This document shows positions 25,639 to 33,652 of a stretch of 64,000 bases of DNA, piece by piece. The notes under the pieces were generated by a model. The model had not been told where the DNA came from, did no database searches, and saw only the letters and a program-made list of their open reading frames with translations. Position 1 is the first letter of the stretch; each line of letters starts with the position of its first letter. The translations under genes and the position numbers were made by a program. Source of the stretch: a virus; IMG/VR virus record IMGVR_UViG_3300042383_000120, positions 1 through 64,000 of that record; one strand, written 5' to 3'.

Positions 25639-26487
25639 TCACCCGAGCAGTTTAGCCAATGTCTTCGGACCGGCAACGCCATCAGCGGTAAGACCATTTG
25701 CAGCCTGCCACTTCTTGAGCGCAGCCTCGGTGCCGGGGCCGAAGTCGCCATCGGCTGTAAGACCCAGCTTGGCCTGCATCTTTTTGACGGCCTCACCCTT
25801 CGAACCACGGCGCAAGGTCTCAGACACAGCTGCCGTTACTGGGGCAGAGGTGTCGATCTTGCCACCCAAAGCAGCCATAGCTTTGGCATAGCGCGCCTGA
25901 CGGTCTGCGAGGCCGATGTCACCACCATTAATCTTTTTAGTCAGGGCAGCCACGTTGCCGGTATCGGCGATGGGGTTTAGCTTGTTGGTGTTCCAGAACC
26001 ACAGTGCCGACGCCAACGCACCTTCCTTGGTCTCCACCCACACGGCAGCTTCTTCCGCTGTCAGGTCGTAGTCCTTGGCGAAGCGGGTGTAATTGTCACG
26101 CCCGGTCAGCTGTTTGAGGCCGCGGCCACGGAAGCGCCAGCCGTCACCGGGATGGACGTTGCCCAGCTTGGACGTGCGAAACTCGTCCATGTAAACGTAG
26201 TTGGCGATCTTCTCCGGGTTGCGGGCGTATTCGGCGGCGTTGCGCTTGCCGGGGCCGAAGTAGCGTGGGAAGACCTTGTTCAGCGTTTCCTCACGGTAGT
26301 TGAGGTTCTCGCTCATGGCGTTGAAGTCCATCGACTCGTGAGCGCACTGCGAGATGAACCCGGCGATACGCTGGTCAGTCGTGATGTCGTACTTGGGCAG
26401 GGCTTTGTTCAGCTCCTCGCACCAAGCCTTGATCTCTTTGTTGGTCGGGATCATTGCGGCCAGCTGGCCCTCGGTAATCAGGCTCAT
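25639..26487 (-). CDS. Endolysin: GH19 muramidase/chitinase-like domain plus peptidoglycan-binding domain
   Basis: 282 aa. Residues 10-205 are a glycoside hydrolase 19 domain: FISQCAHES carries the catalytic Glu (E51) and SENLNY the second acidic residue (E60). The usual YVY...GDGWRFRGRGLKQLTGRDNY substrate-cleft block follows. Residues 212-282 are a PG_binding_1 repeat (LRRGSKGEAVKKMQAKLGL, DGDFGPGTEAALKKWQ). It cleaves the host cell wall at lysis. There is no signal peptide, so release depends on the nearby holin candidates. The lysis neighbourhood (26.5-29.8 kb) lies just upstream on the same strand. Confidence 0.93.
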   Translation of the reverse strand: MSLITEGQLAAMIPTNKEIKAWCEELNKALPKYDITTDQRIAGFISQCAHESMDFNAMSENLNYREETLNKVFPRYFGPGKRNAAEYARNPEKIANYVYMDEFRTSKLGNVHPGDGWRFRGRGLKQLTGRDNYTRFAKDYDLTAEEAAVWVETKEGALASALWFWNTNKLNPIADTGNVAALTKKINGGDIGLADRQARYAKAMAALGGKIDTSAPVTAAVSETLRRGSKGEAVKKMQAKLGLTADGDFGPGTEAALKKWQAANGLTADGVAGPKTLAKLLG

Positions 26488-26497
26488 TTATGGGCTC

Positions 26498-26905
26498 CTA
26501 TTCGCACCACGAGGACTTGGCCTCGCCTTTGTATGGACGGGCTAGGCCCGCAGAGATTAGGCTTTGCGCTAGGCTCTGGTGGTCCAGATAGACGTCGCCC
26601 AGCACCCTGCCGCCGTACTTGTCCCACTTGAGGATTTTGATATCGACCTCGAGGGCGTTGGCCACAGCGTCCTTGGTGAACGCGCTGGCCTTCTTTGCAA
26701 GAGCAGCCTCGGCATCGCACTGGGCGCGAGGTGCTTTCTCTGGGGTGTCGATGCCCATTACGCGGATCGAGAGCTTTGGCGGGAGGGGCGACGGGAGAAA
26801 ATCCACCGCAATCTCCACCGTATCGCCGTCGATGATCCTAGTGATCTCGTAGGGCGTAGAAAGCGCAGGGGTTGCTGACAGGAGCAGGACAACGAGCCAC
26901 CTCAT
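26498..26905 (-). CDS. Secreted staphylococcal-nuclease-like protein, 135 aa
   Basis: A cleavable signal peptide (MRWLVVLLLSATPALSTP) is followed by an SNase OB-fold. IIDGDTVEI, then SIRVMGIDTPEKAPR and KYGGRVLGDVYL hold the canonical active-site residues: R48, D53, E56 and R100 correspond to R35, D40, E43 and R87 of the Staphylococcus enzyme. Two cysteines could form a disulfide in the periplasm. All catalytic residues are present, so an active periplasmic or extracellular nuclease is expected. ATGA overlap with the upstream small gene places it in the lysis operon. Confidence 0.87.
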   Translation of the reverse strand: MRWLVVLLLSATPALSTPYEITRIIDGDTVEIAVDFLPSPLPPKLSIRVMGIDTPEKAPRAQCDAEAALAKKASAFTKDAVANALEVDIKILKWDKYGGRVLGDVYLDHQSLAQSLISAGLARPYKGEAKSSWCE

Positions 26906-27129
26906 TTCTTAGGTCTCTTGATCGGCACCTTCTTGGTGATCTGACCAAGCACAGCTTCCTGTGCCATGTCCTTACCCATGCCGCCGAGCAGATCGCCGAC
27001 GTTGCCCGTGGCTGCGACCTTGATCGCGTTCTCGACCGGGTCAGGCAGGTTCACCTTGTCCAGCACTGCGTCCACGGCCTTTTCTTTCAGCTTGCGGCCA
27101 ACAAGCATACCTACGATGCGTCCGATCAT
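26902..27129 (-). CDS. Small amphipathic protein, 75 aa
   Basis: Begins MIGRIVGMLVGRKLKEKAVD, an amphipathic helix with a basic face, and ends with a Lys-rich tail (KKVPIKRPKK). The central part has Gly-rich turns (NVGDLLGGMGKDM). No clear transmembrane segment. It lies between the holin-like gene and the secreted nuclease with ATGA overlaps on both sides, so a role in lysis or membrane association is plausible but unproved. Confidence 0.6.
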   Translation of the reverse strand: MIGRIVGMLVGRKLKEKAVDAVLDKVNLPDPVENAIKVAATGNVGDLLGGMGKDMAQEAVLGQITKKVPIKRPKK

Positions 27130-27407
27130 TCGGTGTACTCCTGTGTTGGGGGCTCGTCATTGCCACCCTTCTGTTTGTTGTTGCCCGCCGCCATCACGCC
27201 GCCCAAGGCACCAACGATGAACGAGGCGATGGGGGTCAGCAGCTCGAAGAACTTGCGGTCATTTTCTGAACTTTCGCCCAGAGGCTGGGTCACGAAGATC
27301 AGGCTGTAGAGGATGGAGAAGATCACCCCACCGAGGATCACGGTCAGGGCCACGCCGATAAAGTAGCGCAGCTTGGCTTCCATCACGTCTGGGTCATTCT
27401 TGCTCAT
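27126..27407 (-). CDS. Holin-like membrane protein, 93 aa
   Basis: Two predicted membrane segments: residues 15-38 (YFIGVALTVILGGVIFSILY) and 57-73 (LLTPIASFIVGALGGVMAAG). A charged loop lies between them, and the hydrophilic C-terminal tail is Asn/Lys/Gln-rich. This size and topology match class II holins. It is the best holin candidate in the window because of its place two genes upstream of the secreted nuclease and endolysin. Function is inferred from topology and context only. Confidence 0.65.
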   Translation of the reverse strand: MSKNDPDVMEAKLRYFIGVALTVILGGVIFSILYSLIFVTQPLGESSENDRKFFELLTPIASFIVGALGGVMAAGNNKQKGGNDEPPTQEYTE

Positions 27408-27595
27408 TGCGAGGCTCCTGTCAGATCATTGGCGCACATTCCAGTGCGAAGGCAAATCGGGGGAGTGCACTCGAGTGCAGTCCAGTTCACGGGGTCTTGG
27501 CAGGGGTAGCGATAGAACCCGTCACCCGACAGGTAGAAGATCGCACCCAAGGCGGCAATGAAGCCCAGCCAAACGAAGTTCTCGAGTTTTATCAT
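27404..27595 (-). CDS. Single-pass membrane protein with Cys-rich tail, 63 aa
   Basis: Residues 7-24 (FVWLGFIAALGAIFYLSG) form one membrane segment. The rest (residues 30-63) carries four cysteines (C32, C43, C48, C54), as expected for a disulfide-bonded periplasmic domain. It overlaps both neighbours by 4 nt. Unknown family; it may modulate the holin or form part of an envelope complex. Confidence 0.6.
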   Translation of the reverse strand: MIKLENFVWLGFIAALGAIFYLSGDGFYRYPCQDPVNWTALECTPPICLRTGMCANDLTGASQ

Positions 27596-28023
27596 TGCAT
27601 CGGGTTCCTTATGAGGTCGTCCATGGCCTTCCAGAGGTCTTCGATCTCGGCGTCGTACTTTTGCAGCTTGCCGTCGATGCCGCTAGTCACGCTGTCCGAC
27701 TTCTCGACCATCGACCGCAGGGCCATCAGCTCTTTCTGCTGCTCAAGGATCGTCCCCATCTGGGTCGAGATTGCCGACAGCTTCGGTGCAAGGCCCCGGA
27801 CGTCGTTGTCCTGTATGGCTTGTTCCAGAGTTTGCACCCGGCTCTCAACGCCCAAGACGCCATCCACGCTCTCCTCAACAGCCCAGAAACGGTTGACGGT
27901 ATCGTAGCCCACGTAGATCGTTCCGCTCAAGCCTGACAAGACAGGGAGCGCGGCGGCAAGCCACCAGCCCTTGATGTCGAAGCCTGCGATTCTCAGGCCG
28001 TTGGTTTCAGCTTCCTCACTCAC
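27592..28023 (-). CDS. Membrane-anchored coiled-coil protein, 143 aa
   Basis: GTG start overlapping the upstream stop (GTGA). One membrane segment (residues 20-41, WWLAAALPVLSGLSGTIYVG) is followed by about 90 residues of heptad-like sequence (VESRVQTLEQAIQDN, ISTQMGTILEQQKELMALRSM), suggesting an extended periplasmic coiled coil. This is the layout of an i-spanin or of XhlA-type lysis accessory proteins, but no sequence signature decides between them. Confidence 0.6.
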   Translation of the reverse strand: MSEEAETNGLRIAGFDIKGWWLAAALPVLSGLSGTIYVGYDTVNRFWAVEESVDGVLGVESRVQTLEQAIQDNDVRGLAPKLSAISTQMGTILEQQKELMALRSMVEKSDSVTSGIDGKLQKYDAEIEDLWKAMDDLIRNPMQ

Positions 28024-28769
28024 GAGCCGTAGCCCGCCGCATACACATCAGCCAGCGTCACAGTGTCAGCACCAAGCAGCCCTTGCAGGCCGATGCTGTA
28101 GACTTGACCCATGCTCACGTTGATGATGTCAGCCGTGGCGCTGTAGGCCACAGTCGCGCCATACAGGCTGGCCCCGGTGTTGGCCGCGTAGTTGTCAACC
28201 GAGCCCGTCATGGTGGCATTGCGCGAGGCCGCCAAGAAGGCACCAGCATCGCGGGCGTAGGTCTGCACCGCACCGAGAGCGTTGTTGTAGTTGCTCACGT
28301 CAGCGGCGCTGATGGTCATGTCGTTGTTGGTCAAGATCGTCTGGAAGACCATCTGCTCCTGAACCGTGTCGGCGTTGGCAGCCATGTTCGCAACCGCCTG
28401 TACCTCCATCAAAACCGCAGTTGCGGCAACGAGCTGATCGACAGCCGTATCGAGATTTGCCATCGCTGCGGTGTGTTGATCCTGAAACAGGAGCTCGGCG
28501 TTGTAGTACGTCGCGTCGATCACCCCCTGAATGTCAGAGTTGTAGTCGAGCCGCATCTGCTCGGTGACGGTGGCGTCCTGCATGATGCCGGGTTCAAGGA
28601 TGTCGCCGTTGCTGGCGCTGTAGGTGGCACCAGCCGTCAGGCTCTGGGCCGCTGACAGTTGGTTAAGGATTGTCTGGGCTGACCCCTGTAGGTCCGTCAT
28701 CGTCGGATCGGCGTGAGCGGCGGAAGCGCTCAGACAGAGTAGGGCCGCTGCTTGTTTCAGGTAGGACAT
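28020..28769 (-). CDS. Secreted alpha-helical protein, 249 aa
   Basis: ATG 28769 chosen because GGAGAGG lies 9 nt upstream and it starts a clear signal peptide (MSYLKQAAALLCLSASAAHA, cleavage after AHA). The mature part is Ala/Thr/Asn-rich and helical (LNQLSAAQSLTAGATYSASN), with regular hydrophobic spacing and no cysteine. The first 107 nt overlap the end of the neighbouring secreted-protein gene in another frame. The family is unknown. Export to the periplasm or virion surface is inferred. Confidence 0.65.
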   Translation of the reverse strand: MSYLKQAAALLCLSASAAHADPTMTDLQGSAQTILNQLSAAQSLTAGATYSASNGDILEPGIMQDATVTEQMRLDYNSDIQGVIDATYYNAELLFQDQHTAAMANLDTAVDQLVAATAVLMEVQAVANMAANADTVQEQMVFQTILTNNDMTISAADVSNYNNALGAVQTYARDAGAFLAASRNATMTGSVDNYAANTGASLYGATVAYSATADIINVSMGQVYSIGLQGLLGADTVTLADVYAAGYGS

Positions 28770-29376
28770 CGGGCAGTTCCTCTCCAATGCGAAGGAAGGT
28801 GTCCCAGAAGGACCGATCTTGGGCGTATCCTACCACATAGGTATGCGGGTTGTCACGCATAGCCAGATAGCCCTCGCGGCCCACCAGCAGCTTGCCCGTT
28901 TCGATGCTGTAGATCGGGCATGGCGTCGAGGCTAGGGCCATGGCTTTATAGACGTTTGCGTTGTCGCACATGACCGAGATACCACTGACCTGCAGGCCAA
29001 GACCTCCGGCCTCCTGCGGTGTACCGAGCAGGCGGGCGTCCTTGCGGCGGTTGCATTCCTCATCTTGCTCCATGCTGCCTTCGGCACGGCCAAAGATGCT
29101 GACCTGAAACGCCTGTTGCTTGGGGATGAGGCAGCTATCGTTGCCACCGCCGCCCATGACTGTCGGCGCTGCCGCTGTCGGCACGGGCGTTGAGAACGGA
29201 GACGAGCCAGCACCATTGTAATTCCGCGTCTCGCTGGTGGAAACGTTGTTGCTGTCAATGGTGGAGTTGGTATTGCCGGAGTTCGTGTTTAGGTCGCCCG
29301 TGACTTGGGCGGTGGCTACTGTCGTCAGTAGACAGAGCAGAGCGCACCCATAACGTCCCGAGTATCGCCAGAGCAT
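28663..29376 (-). CDS. Secreted Cys-containing protein, 237 aa
   Basis: Start at 29376 is preferred because it gives a signal peptide (MLWRYSGRYGCALLCLLTTV, cleavage after ATA). An upstream ATG at 29445 would hide it. The mature N-terminus is Asn/Ser/Thr-rich, then comes a domain with paired cysteines (DSCLIPKQQAF, EECNRRKDARL, VMCDNANVYKAM, TPCPIYS) and a charged C-terminus (RFRRSRRSDDDGP). It overlaps the lipoprotein gene upstream by 52 nt and the secreted helical protein downstream by 107 nt, in different frames. Function unknown; probably periplasmic. Confidence 0.6.
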   Translation of the reverse strand: MLWRYSGRYGCALLCLLTTVATAQVTGDLNTNSGNTNSTIDSNNVSTSETRNYNGAGSSPFSTPVPTAAAPTVMGGGGNDSCLIPKQQAFQVSIFGRAEGSMEQDEECNRRKDARLLGTPQEAGGLGLQVSGISVMCDNANVYKAMALASTPCPIYSIETGKLLVGREGYLAMRDNPHTYVVGYAQDRSFWDTFLRIGEELPDVLPETSSGPTLSERFRRSRRSDDDGPTGVSPDNP

Positions 29377-29540
29377 AGCAGCTCGTTGGCCGCGTCTCCG
29401 TGCGCCATGTAGTACAGAGTCTCTGCGTTCTGGCGGATTTCGCACTGGCGGTCACCTTTCGGGCAGGCCGTCGTGTAGGCCACGGACGATACAGTAACAG
29501 GGCCGCATCCGGCGACCAAGAGGACAAGGATCAGTCTCAT
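29325..29540 (-). CDS. Small lipoprotein, 71 aa
   Basis: MRLILVLLVAGCGPVTV is a textbook lipoprotein signal with lipobox LVAGC (Cys12 acylated). The mature 60 residues contain four more cysteines (CPKGDRQC, LLC, LC), likely forming disulfides. ATGA overlap with the upstream coiled-coil membrane gene. A small lipoprotein coupled to membrane coiled-coil genes suggests an o-spanin-like role, but the usual Pro-rich spanin sequence is missing, so this is only a possibility. Confidence 0.65.
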   Translation of the reverse strand: MRLILVLLVAGCGPVTVSSVAYTTACPKGDRQCEIRQNAETLYYMAHGDAANELLCSGDTRDVMGALCSVY

Positions 29541-29779
29541 CTGCTAAGGCTCCGCATCAGTTCGTCGATCTTCTTGTCGAGGTTGTCCAGCCGAGAGATG
29601 ACCCGGTTCATGTCGGTGTGCATGTCGGCCCGCGTAACGTAGTCACGAGCTACTTCCTCGCGGGTGCGGTTCAGCAGGATTTGCAGCCGCTTCACTTCCT
29701 CGACGTGATTTTTCAGCACCCAGCCGATGAGACCGAGTGCGCCGCTAAGGACGAAGTTCCAGAGCATTTCAGGGGTCAT
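29537..29779 (-). CDS. Membrane-anchored coiled-coil protein, 80 aa (XhlA/spanin-like layout)
   Basis: ATG 29779 chosen because it forms an ATGA overlap with the methyltransferase stop. A longer in-frame start would run into that gene. Residues 3-22 (PEMLWNFVLSGALGLIGWVL) are a membrane segment. The rest is a strongly predicted coiled coil (VEEVKRLQILLNRTREEVA, MNRVISRLDNLDKKIDELM). It probably belongs to the lysis or membrane cassette. Confidence 0.65.
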   Translation of the reverse strand: MTPEMLWNFVLSGALGLIGWVLKNHVEEVKRLQILLNRTREEVARDYVTRADMHTDMNRVISRLDNLDKKIDELMRSLSR

Positions 29780-30366
29780 CGGGAAACTCCAGTCATAAGA
29801 AGGTCTGACTTGAAAACATGGATGGATGTCGGGGGCGTATCGTGCACCGCCACCTCTGTAAATCCGTCCATGCTCCACAGATTATGGTGCGTCAGGGCGA
29901 TCAGGCTCGGCTTGGCCTTCGCCATCATAGCGATCTGAATCCCATGTACCTCATGGAACACGCCTCCGGCCAGAATTACATCAGCATCTGGCGCTGACTT
30001 GTGGGTCCCCCACACTAGCTTGACCTCAACGCCGTTCGCCCTTGCATTGCGCTCCGTGAAGTCGAGGCACCGCAGGTCAGGGTCCAGAGCGATGGCCTTT
30101 GCCCCCACCATCGCGGCGGCAATGGCGGCAGCGCCGCAGCCACATCCGATGTCAAGCGCAGTGCGCCCGGAGAACAGCGCGGAGTTGTCCAAGATGAACC
30201 GTGCCAGCGCCTGAGAGTGCCAGTACGGCAAGGCGTATGGTGCGTTGTCGTTGGTGATTTGGACCGGGTAGTCAACCGACTTCACAAGCGACATGACCTT
30301 GATCTCAGGGGACAGCTTGAGGCTCCTGAGCGGGAAGTACGCTTCTGTGAGGGCGGTGTAGTCCAC
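29776..30366 (-). CDS. Class I SAM methyltransferase, N-lysine MTase-like
   Basis: Seven-strand methyltransferase with motif I ALDIGCGCGAAAIAAA, an acidic strand 2 end (AIALDPDLRC) and motif IV DVILAGGVFHE. The preceding YALPYWHSQALARFILDN block and overall order resemble protein N-lysine methyltransferases of the ETF-beta/COG3897 group, in which that segment reads PYWAF...ALARY. GTG 30366 is chosen because the conserved region (LSPEIKVMSLVKS) starts well before the internal ATG and this start follows the cupin stop by 2 nt. Substrate is unknown; modification of a tail or host envelope protein is possible. Confidence 0.72.
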   Translation of the reverse strand: MDYTALTEAYFPLRSLKLSPEIKVMSLVKSVDYPVQITNDNAPYALPYWHSQALARFILDNSALFSGRTALDIGCGCGAAAIAAAMVGAKAIALDPDLRCLDFTERNARANGVEVKLVWGTHKSAPDADVILAGGVFHEVHGIQIAMMAKAKPSLIALTHHNLWSMDGFTEVAVHDTPPTSIHVFKSDLLMTGVSR

Positions 30367-30368
30367 GG

Positions 30369-30662
30369 TTAGAGCGCCCTGAACATAGGCTCTTCGCTCG
30401 GCAAGACTTCCGCGCAAGCGTTGACGAAGATCGTATCTACCGAGAGCGGGCGGATGGAGTGCGCCTTTCCCTTGGGGAAGATTACAGACTGCCCGACAGC
30501 TAGCGTCTTTTCCTTGCCCTCGCAGATCGCAAGCACAGACCCCCGCACAACTGTGCAGGAGTGGGCGTATTCGTGCGTGTGTTCTTTTACCTCGTCCGCA
30601 GCATGGTCTGAGGTGTAGAATGTGGCGTAGGGGCCGGGGAGCTTGAGGCTCATGATCTGCAT
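30369..30662 (-). CDS. Cupin-fold protein, 97 aa
   Basis: A single small beta barrel with cupin motif 1 EHTHEYAHSCTVVRGSV (His32, His34 and His38 as metal ligands) and motif 2 LAVGQSVIFPKGKAHSIRPL (His near residue 68). Small metal-binding cupins have many roles, including isomerases, dioxygenases and sugar epimerases. It is directly upstream of the methyltransferase and downstream of the tail fibre genes, so action on a small molecule or surface sugar is possible. The catalytic role is not determinable from the sequence. Confidence 0.7.
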   Translation of the reverse strand: MQIMSLKLPGPYATFYTSDHAADEVKEHTHEYAHSCTVVRGSVLAICEGKEKTLAVGQSVIFPKGKAHSIRPLSVDTIFVNACAEVLPSEEPMFRAL

Positions 30663-30877
30663 CAGAACTCCTCCACAGTCGTCCCGATGAGGTCTACCGC
30701 GGGCTCTGGCTCAGGTCGCGGCGGGTAAACGATGCTCTGCGTCTCCGGGTTCCAGTAGTCGAAATCGGGGATGCAGTCGTCTTGGCACGGCGTCCAGAAC
30801 AACGGCTCCGCCACAGGGAACTCTGCCTGCGCGACTTCGCAAACGCGGTCAAAGCGAGGGTCAATAAGTGCGATCAT
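30662..30877 (-). CDS. Small hypothetical protein, 71 aa
   Basis: Acidic, Pro-rich protein (PPRPEPEPAVDLIG) with two Cys and several aromatic residues (FWTPCQDDCIPDFDYWN). Such short acidic proteins commonly follow tail fibre genes in phages. The stop overlaps the cupin start (TGATG). No recognised domain. Confidence 0.55.
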   Translation of the reverse strand: MIALIDPRFDRVCEVAQAEFPVAEPLFWTPCQDDCIPDFDYWNPETQSIVYPPRPEPEPAVDLIGTTVEEF

Positions 30878-30889
30878 TGGTTGTCTCCC

Positions 30890-33643
30890 TTACGCACAAT
30901 AGGTCACGATGCGGACGTAACCAGCGCCACCAGTGCCGGAGGTTGCCAAGCCATCTCCACCGCCACCGCCCCCGCCACGGGTTCCATTGGTTGAGGCAAT
31001 CCCGCCCGGTCCCGCTATTGATGATCCACCAAGGGTTTCTGCGATGTTGTAAGCAGCGTTTGCTGCTCCGTTGCCGCCTCCTCCCAAGCTTCCAGTAATT
31101 ACTTGAGCGCCAGTGCCAGACCCAGTGCCACCTGTTGCGCCGCCACCAGTAGCAGATGCGTGAGCGCCAAAGGACGAGGTTCCACCAGAACCTCCGTTTG
31201 CTGCGCCCGCCGCCCCAATAGTGACGGTCTCGGTAGCCCCGAGGGCAGACGCAATCTTTGAAAGAATAGCAGCGCCACCGGCACTTCCACCGCTGCCAGA
31301 TGCTCTAGGGGTGCCGCACATTACGAATGGTGTTCCGGGCCGTCCTCCCTGACCGCCGCCGACGACCGTGATCTCCGAATAGATCGCATCCGTGGGCTTG
31401 TTCCATGTAAATGGGCCGCCAGCAGTCGTAAACTCCTGAACGTCTACAGTCAAAGCTTTGATAGCTTCGAAGGTTCGCAGCGGAGTCATCAGGGTCGTGT
31501 TATCGGTTCCAGCCTCAGCCTGAGCCTGAGATGATAGATTTGCGCTCGTGTATCTGGCGCTTAGCTGCGTCTGGATGGCAGAAGTGACGCCTGAGACATA
31601 CCCTAGCTCAGTGGAGGTAACGGAGCTTGCAGCAACCTTGCCGGAGCCATCCGAGGCAAGGGCTCTGGACGCAGTGAGGTCGGAGCTCGTGATTGTGGAG
31701 GCTGCGCCAGTGATAGCGGCCTGCGCCCCCAGATTAGTTCTGGCCCCTGCAGCATCAGAAGCGCCAGTGCCTCCATCAGCCACCGCCAAGTCCGTGATGC
31801 CGGAGATAGAGCCTCCGGTAATAGAAACCGAAGCGGAGTTCTGGGTGGCAATGGTGCCGAGACCCAACGAAGACCGGGCCGTGGAGTCTGTCTGACCCAC
31901 CCACGTCGATCCATTGCCCACGATAAAGGCACCGCCCGTGGGCGTGAGGGCCGCAATTGCGGTGAGGTCTGCATCAAGCGGCTGCTTGCCATTCAGCTGC
32001 GTCTGGATAGCCGACGTCACGCCATCCGTGTAGTTGAGCTCCGCCACAGTGGATGTCAGTCCCGTCAGCGTGGTCGCGGTAGAGGCAGTGGCGGCGAGGG
32101 TTGCATTGGTCGCGGTGCCAGTCAGGTCCGCAACGACGGTCCCCACGGTAAGGGTGTTCGTAGACGGGTTGTAGGTGAACGTGCCAGTGGAGTCCTGCAG
32201 CAGCCCGTAATACCCGGTCGTTGAGGCCGTGGTGTCGCCAAACGGAACCTTGAAGGCGCTCGCCGCGGACGAGGTCGTGACCTTTACGGTGTCAGCCTGC
32301 GCGGTCGTTGAGCTCGCGGTGGTAAACGTAAGGGCACCGGCACCGTTGGTGGTCATATACTGACCGTTGGTACCGTCTGTGACTGGCAGGTTGAACGCGG
32401 CTGCAAAGTTCTTGAGGTTGACCGTGAGACCGAGATTAACCAGAGCACCGTCTGCCGTCGAAGACCCTGTGCCGCCGTCGGCAATAGCCAGATCAGTGAT
32501 GCCGGAAACGGACCCACCAGTAATCGCAACTGCTGAGGAGTTCTGCGTGGCCATGGTCCCGAGGCCAAGGTTCGTGCGAGCATCAGATGCCGTCGAGGCA
32601 CCAGTGCCCCCGTCAGCCACAGCAAGATCAGTGATGCCAGTGATCGAGCCGCCAGTGATGGACACCCCACTCGCCGCTTGTGTTGCCATAGTGCCGAGAC
32701 CGAGATTTGTTCTGGCCCCAGAAGCGTCAGACGCACCCGTCCCGCCATCGGCAACAGCGATGTCAGTGATTCCAGTAACCGATCCTCCAGTGATTGCTAC
32801 CGCGGAGGCGTTCTGGGTTGCCATCGTGCCGAGGCCAAGCGACGTGCGGGCCGTCGCGCCGCTCTCTGCGACCCAAGTCGTTCCGTTTCCAACAATGAAG
32901 TTGCTGTCGGTCACGGCAAGGGAGGCTATGGCGGTGAGCTCAGCGTCGTAAGCCTGCACGTCGGTGCCGATTGCCAGCCCAAGGTTGGTCCTAGCCGTAG
33001 CCGCGTTTGAGGCCCCCGTGCCGCCGTCTGCGATAGCGATGTCAGTGACGCCTGTGATAGACCCGCCAGTTATAGAAACAGAGGACGCAGCCTGAGTGGC
33101 CATGGTCCCGAGGCCGAGGTTGGTACGTGCGTCAGCTGCCGTAGAAGCCCCGGTGCCCCCGTCAGCGAGGGCGAGGTCTGTGATCCCTGTGATCGTACCG
33201 CCCGTGATCTTCACCGAGTTCATGGCAAAGTTGTCGGTCAGGTTGACGACCCCGGCAGCGCCGCCGCCACCGTCAGAGTAAATAATCGCAGTGTCGCCAT
33301 TTGCGATAGTGACGCTTGTGCCCGATCCTTGGGTGAACACCACCGACTGACCGGACAGGTTGTAGACAAAATAAATCTTCTGGGCGTCATTGGGCGCTAT
33401 GGTGATCGTGTGCGTACCACTCGGGGTACCGCCGAGGATTAGGGCCTTGTATTGCCCGTCGGACAAGGTGCCGTCAGAGGTGGTCAGCGTTGATGTCGTG
33501 CCGCTCAGGGGTAGACTGAGAGAGCCGTTAATGGCGCGGTCAAGGATGTTCATGTTGTCGTTGACAACATCACCCCAGATGCCGTCCTGCTCACCATCCG
33601 CCGGGAGTTCGACCCCAAGGTTATTAGTATATGTACTAGGCAT
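30890..33643 (-). CDS. Tail fibre protein with 45-residue repeats and glycine-rich tip, 917 aa
   Basis: The N-terminal domain (MPSTYTNNLGVELPADGEQD) is typical of phage fibre attachment regions. The shaft is built from 45-residue units of the form GGSVTGITDIAVADGGTGAS followed by ARTNLGLGTMATQ, about seven copies. The C-terminal 170 residues are extremely Gly-rich (VVGGGQGGRPG, GGGGGGGDGLAT), ending GGAGYVRIVTYCA, like the polyglycine receptor-binding tips of T-even adhesins. It should bind the host receptor. There is no visible intramolecular chaperone or endosialidase. Confidence 0.88.
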   Translation of the reverse strand: MPSTYTNNLGVELPADGEQDGIWGDVVNDNMNILDRAINGSLSLPLSGTTSTLTTSDGTLSDGQYKALILGGTPSGTHTITIAPNDAQKIYFVYNLSGQSVVFTQGSGTSVTIANGDTAIIYSDGGGGAAGVVNLTDNFAMNSVKITGGTITGITDLALADGGTGASTAADARTNLGLGTMATQAASSVSITGGSITGVTDIAIADGGTGASNAATARTNLGLAIGTDVQAYDAELTAIASLAVTDSNFIVGNGTTWVAESGATARTSLGLGTMATQNASAVAITGGSVTGITDIAVADGGTGASDASGARTNLGLGTMATQAASGVSITGGSITGITDLAVADGGTGASTASDARTNLGLGTMATQNSSAVAITGGSVSGITDLAIADGGTGSSTADGALVNLGLTVNLKNFAAAFNLPVTDGTNGQYMTTNGAGALTFTTASSTTAQADTVKVTTSSAASAFKVPFGDTTASTTGYYGLLQDSTGTFTYNPSTNTLTVGTVVADLTGTATNATLAATASTATTLTGLTSTVAELNYTDGVTSAIQTQLNGKQPLDADLTAIAALTPTGGAFIVGNGSTWVGQTDSTARSSLGLGTIATQNSASVSITGGSISGITDLAVADGGTGASDAAGARTNLGAQAAITGAASTITSSDLTASRALASDGSGKVAASSVTSTELGYVSGVTSAIQTQLSARYTSANLSSQAQAEAGTDNTTLMTPLRTFEAIKALTVDVQEFTTAGGPFTWNKPTDAIYSEITVVGGGQGGRPGTPFVMCGTPRASGSGGSAGGAAILSKIASALGATETVTIGAAGAANGGSGGTSSFGAHASATGGGATGGTGSGTGAQVITGSLGGGGNGAANAAYNIAETLGGSSIAGPGGIASTNGTRGGGGGGGDGLATSGTGGAGYVRIVTYCA
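32440..33210 (-). repeat. 135 bp tail-fibre repeats
   Basis: Five to six 45-residue units (GGSVTGITDIAVADGGTGAS + ARTNLGLGTMATQ) in the 917 aa fibre; another copy lies near 31740-31890. Confidence 0.8.
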
Positions 33644-33652
33644 AGGTCATCC

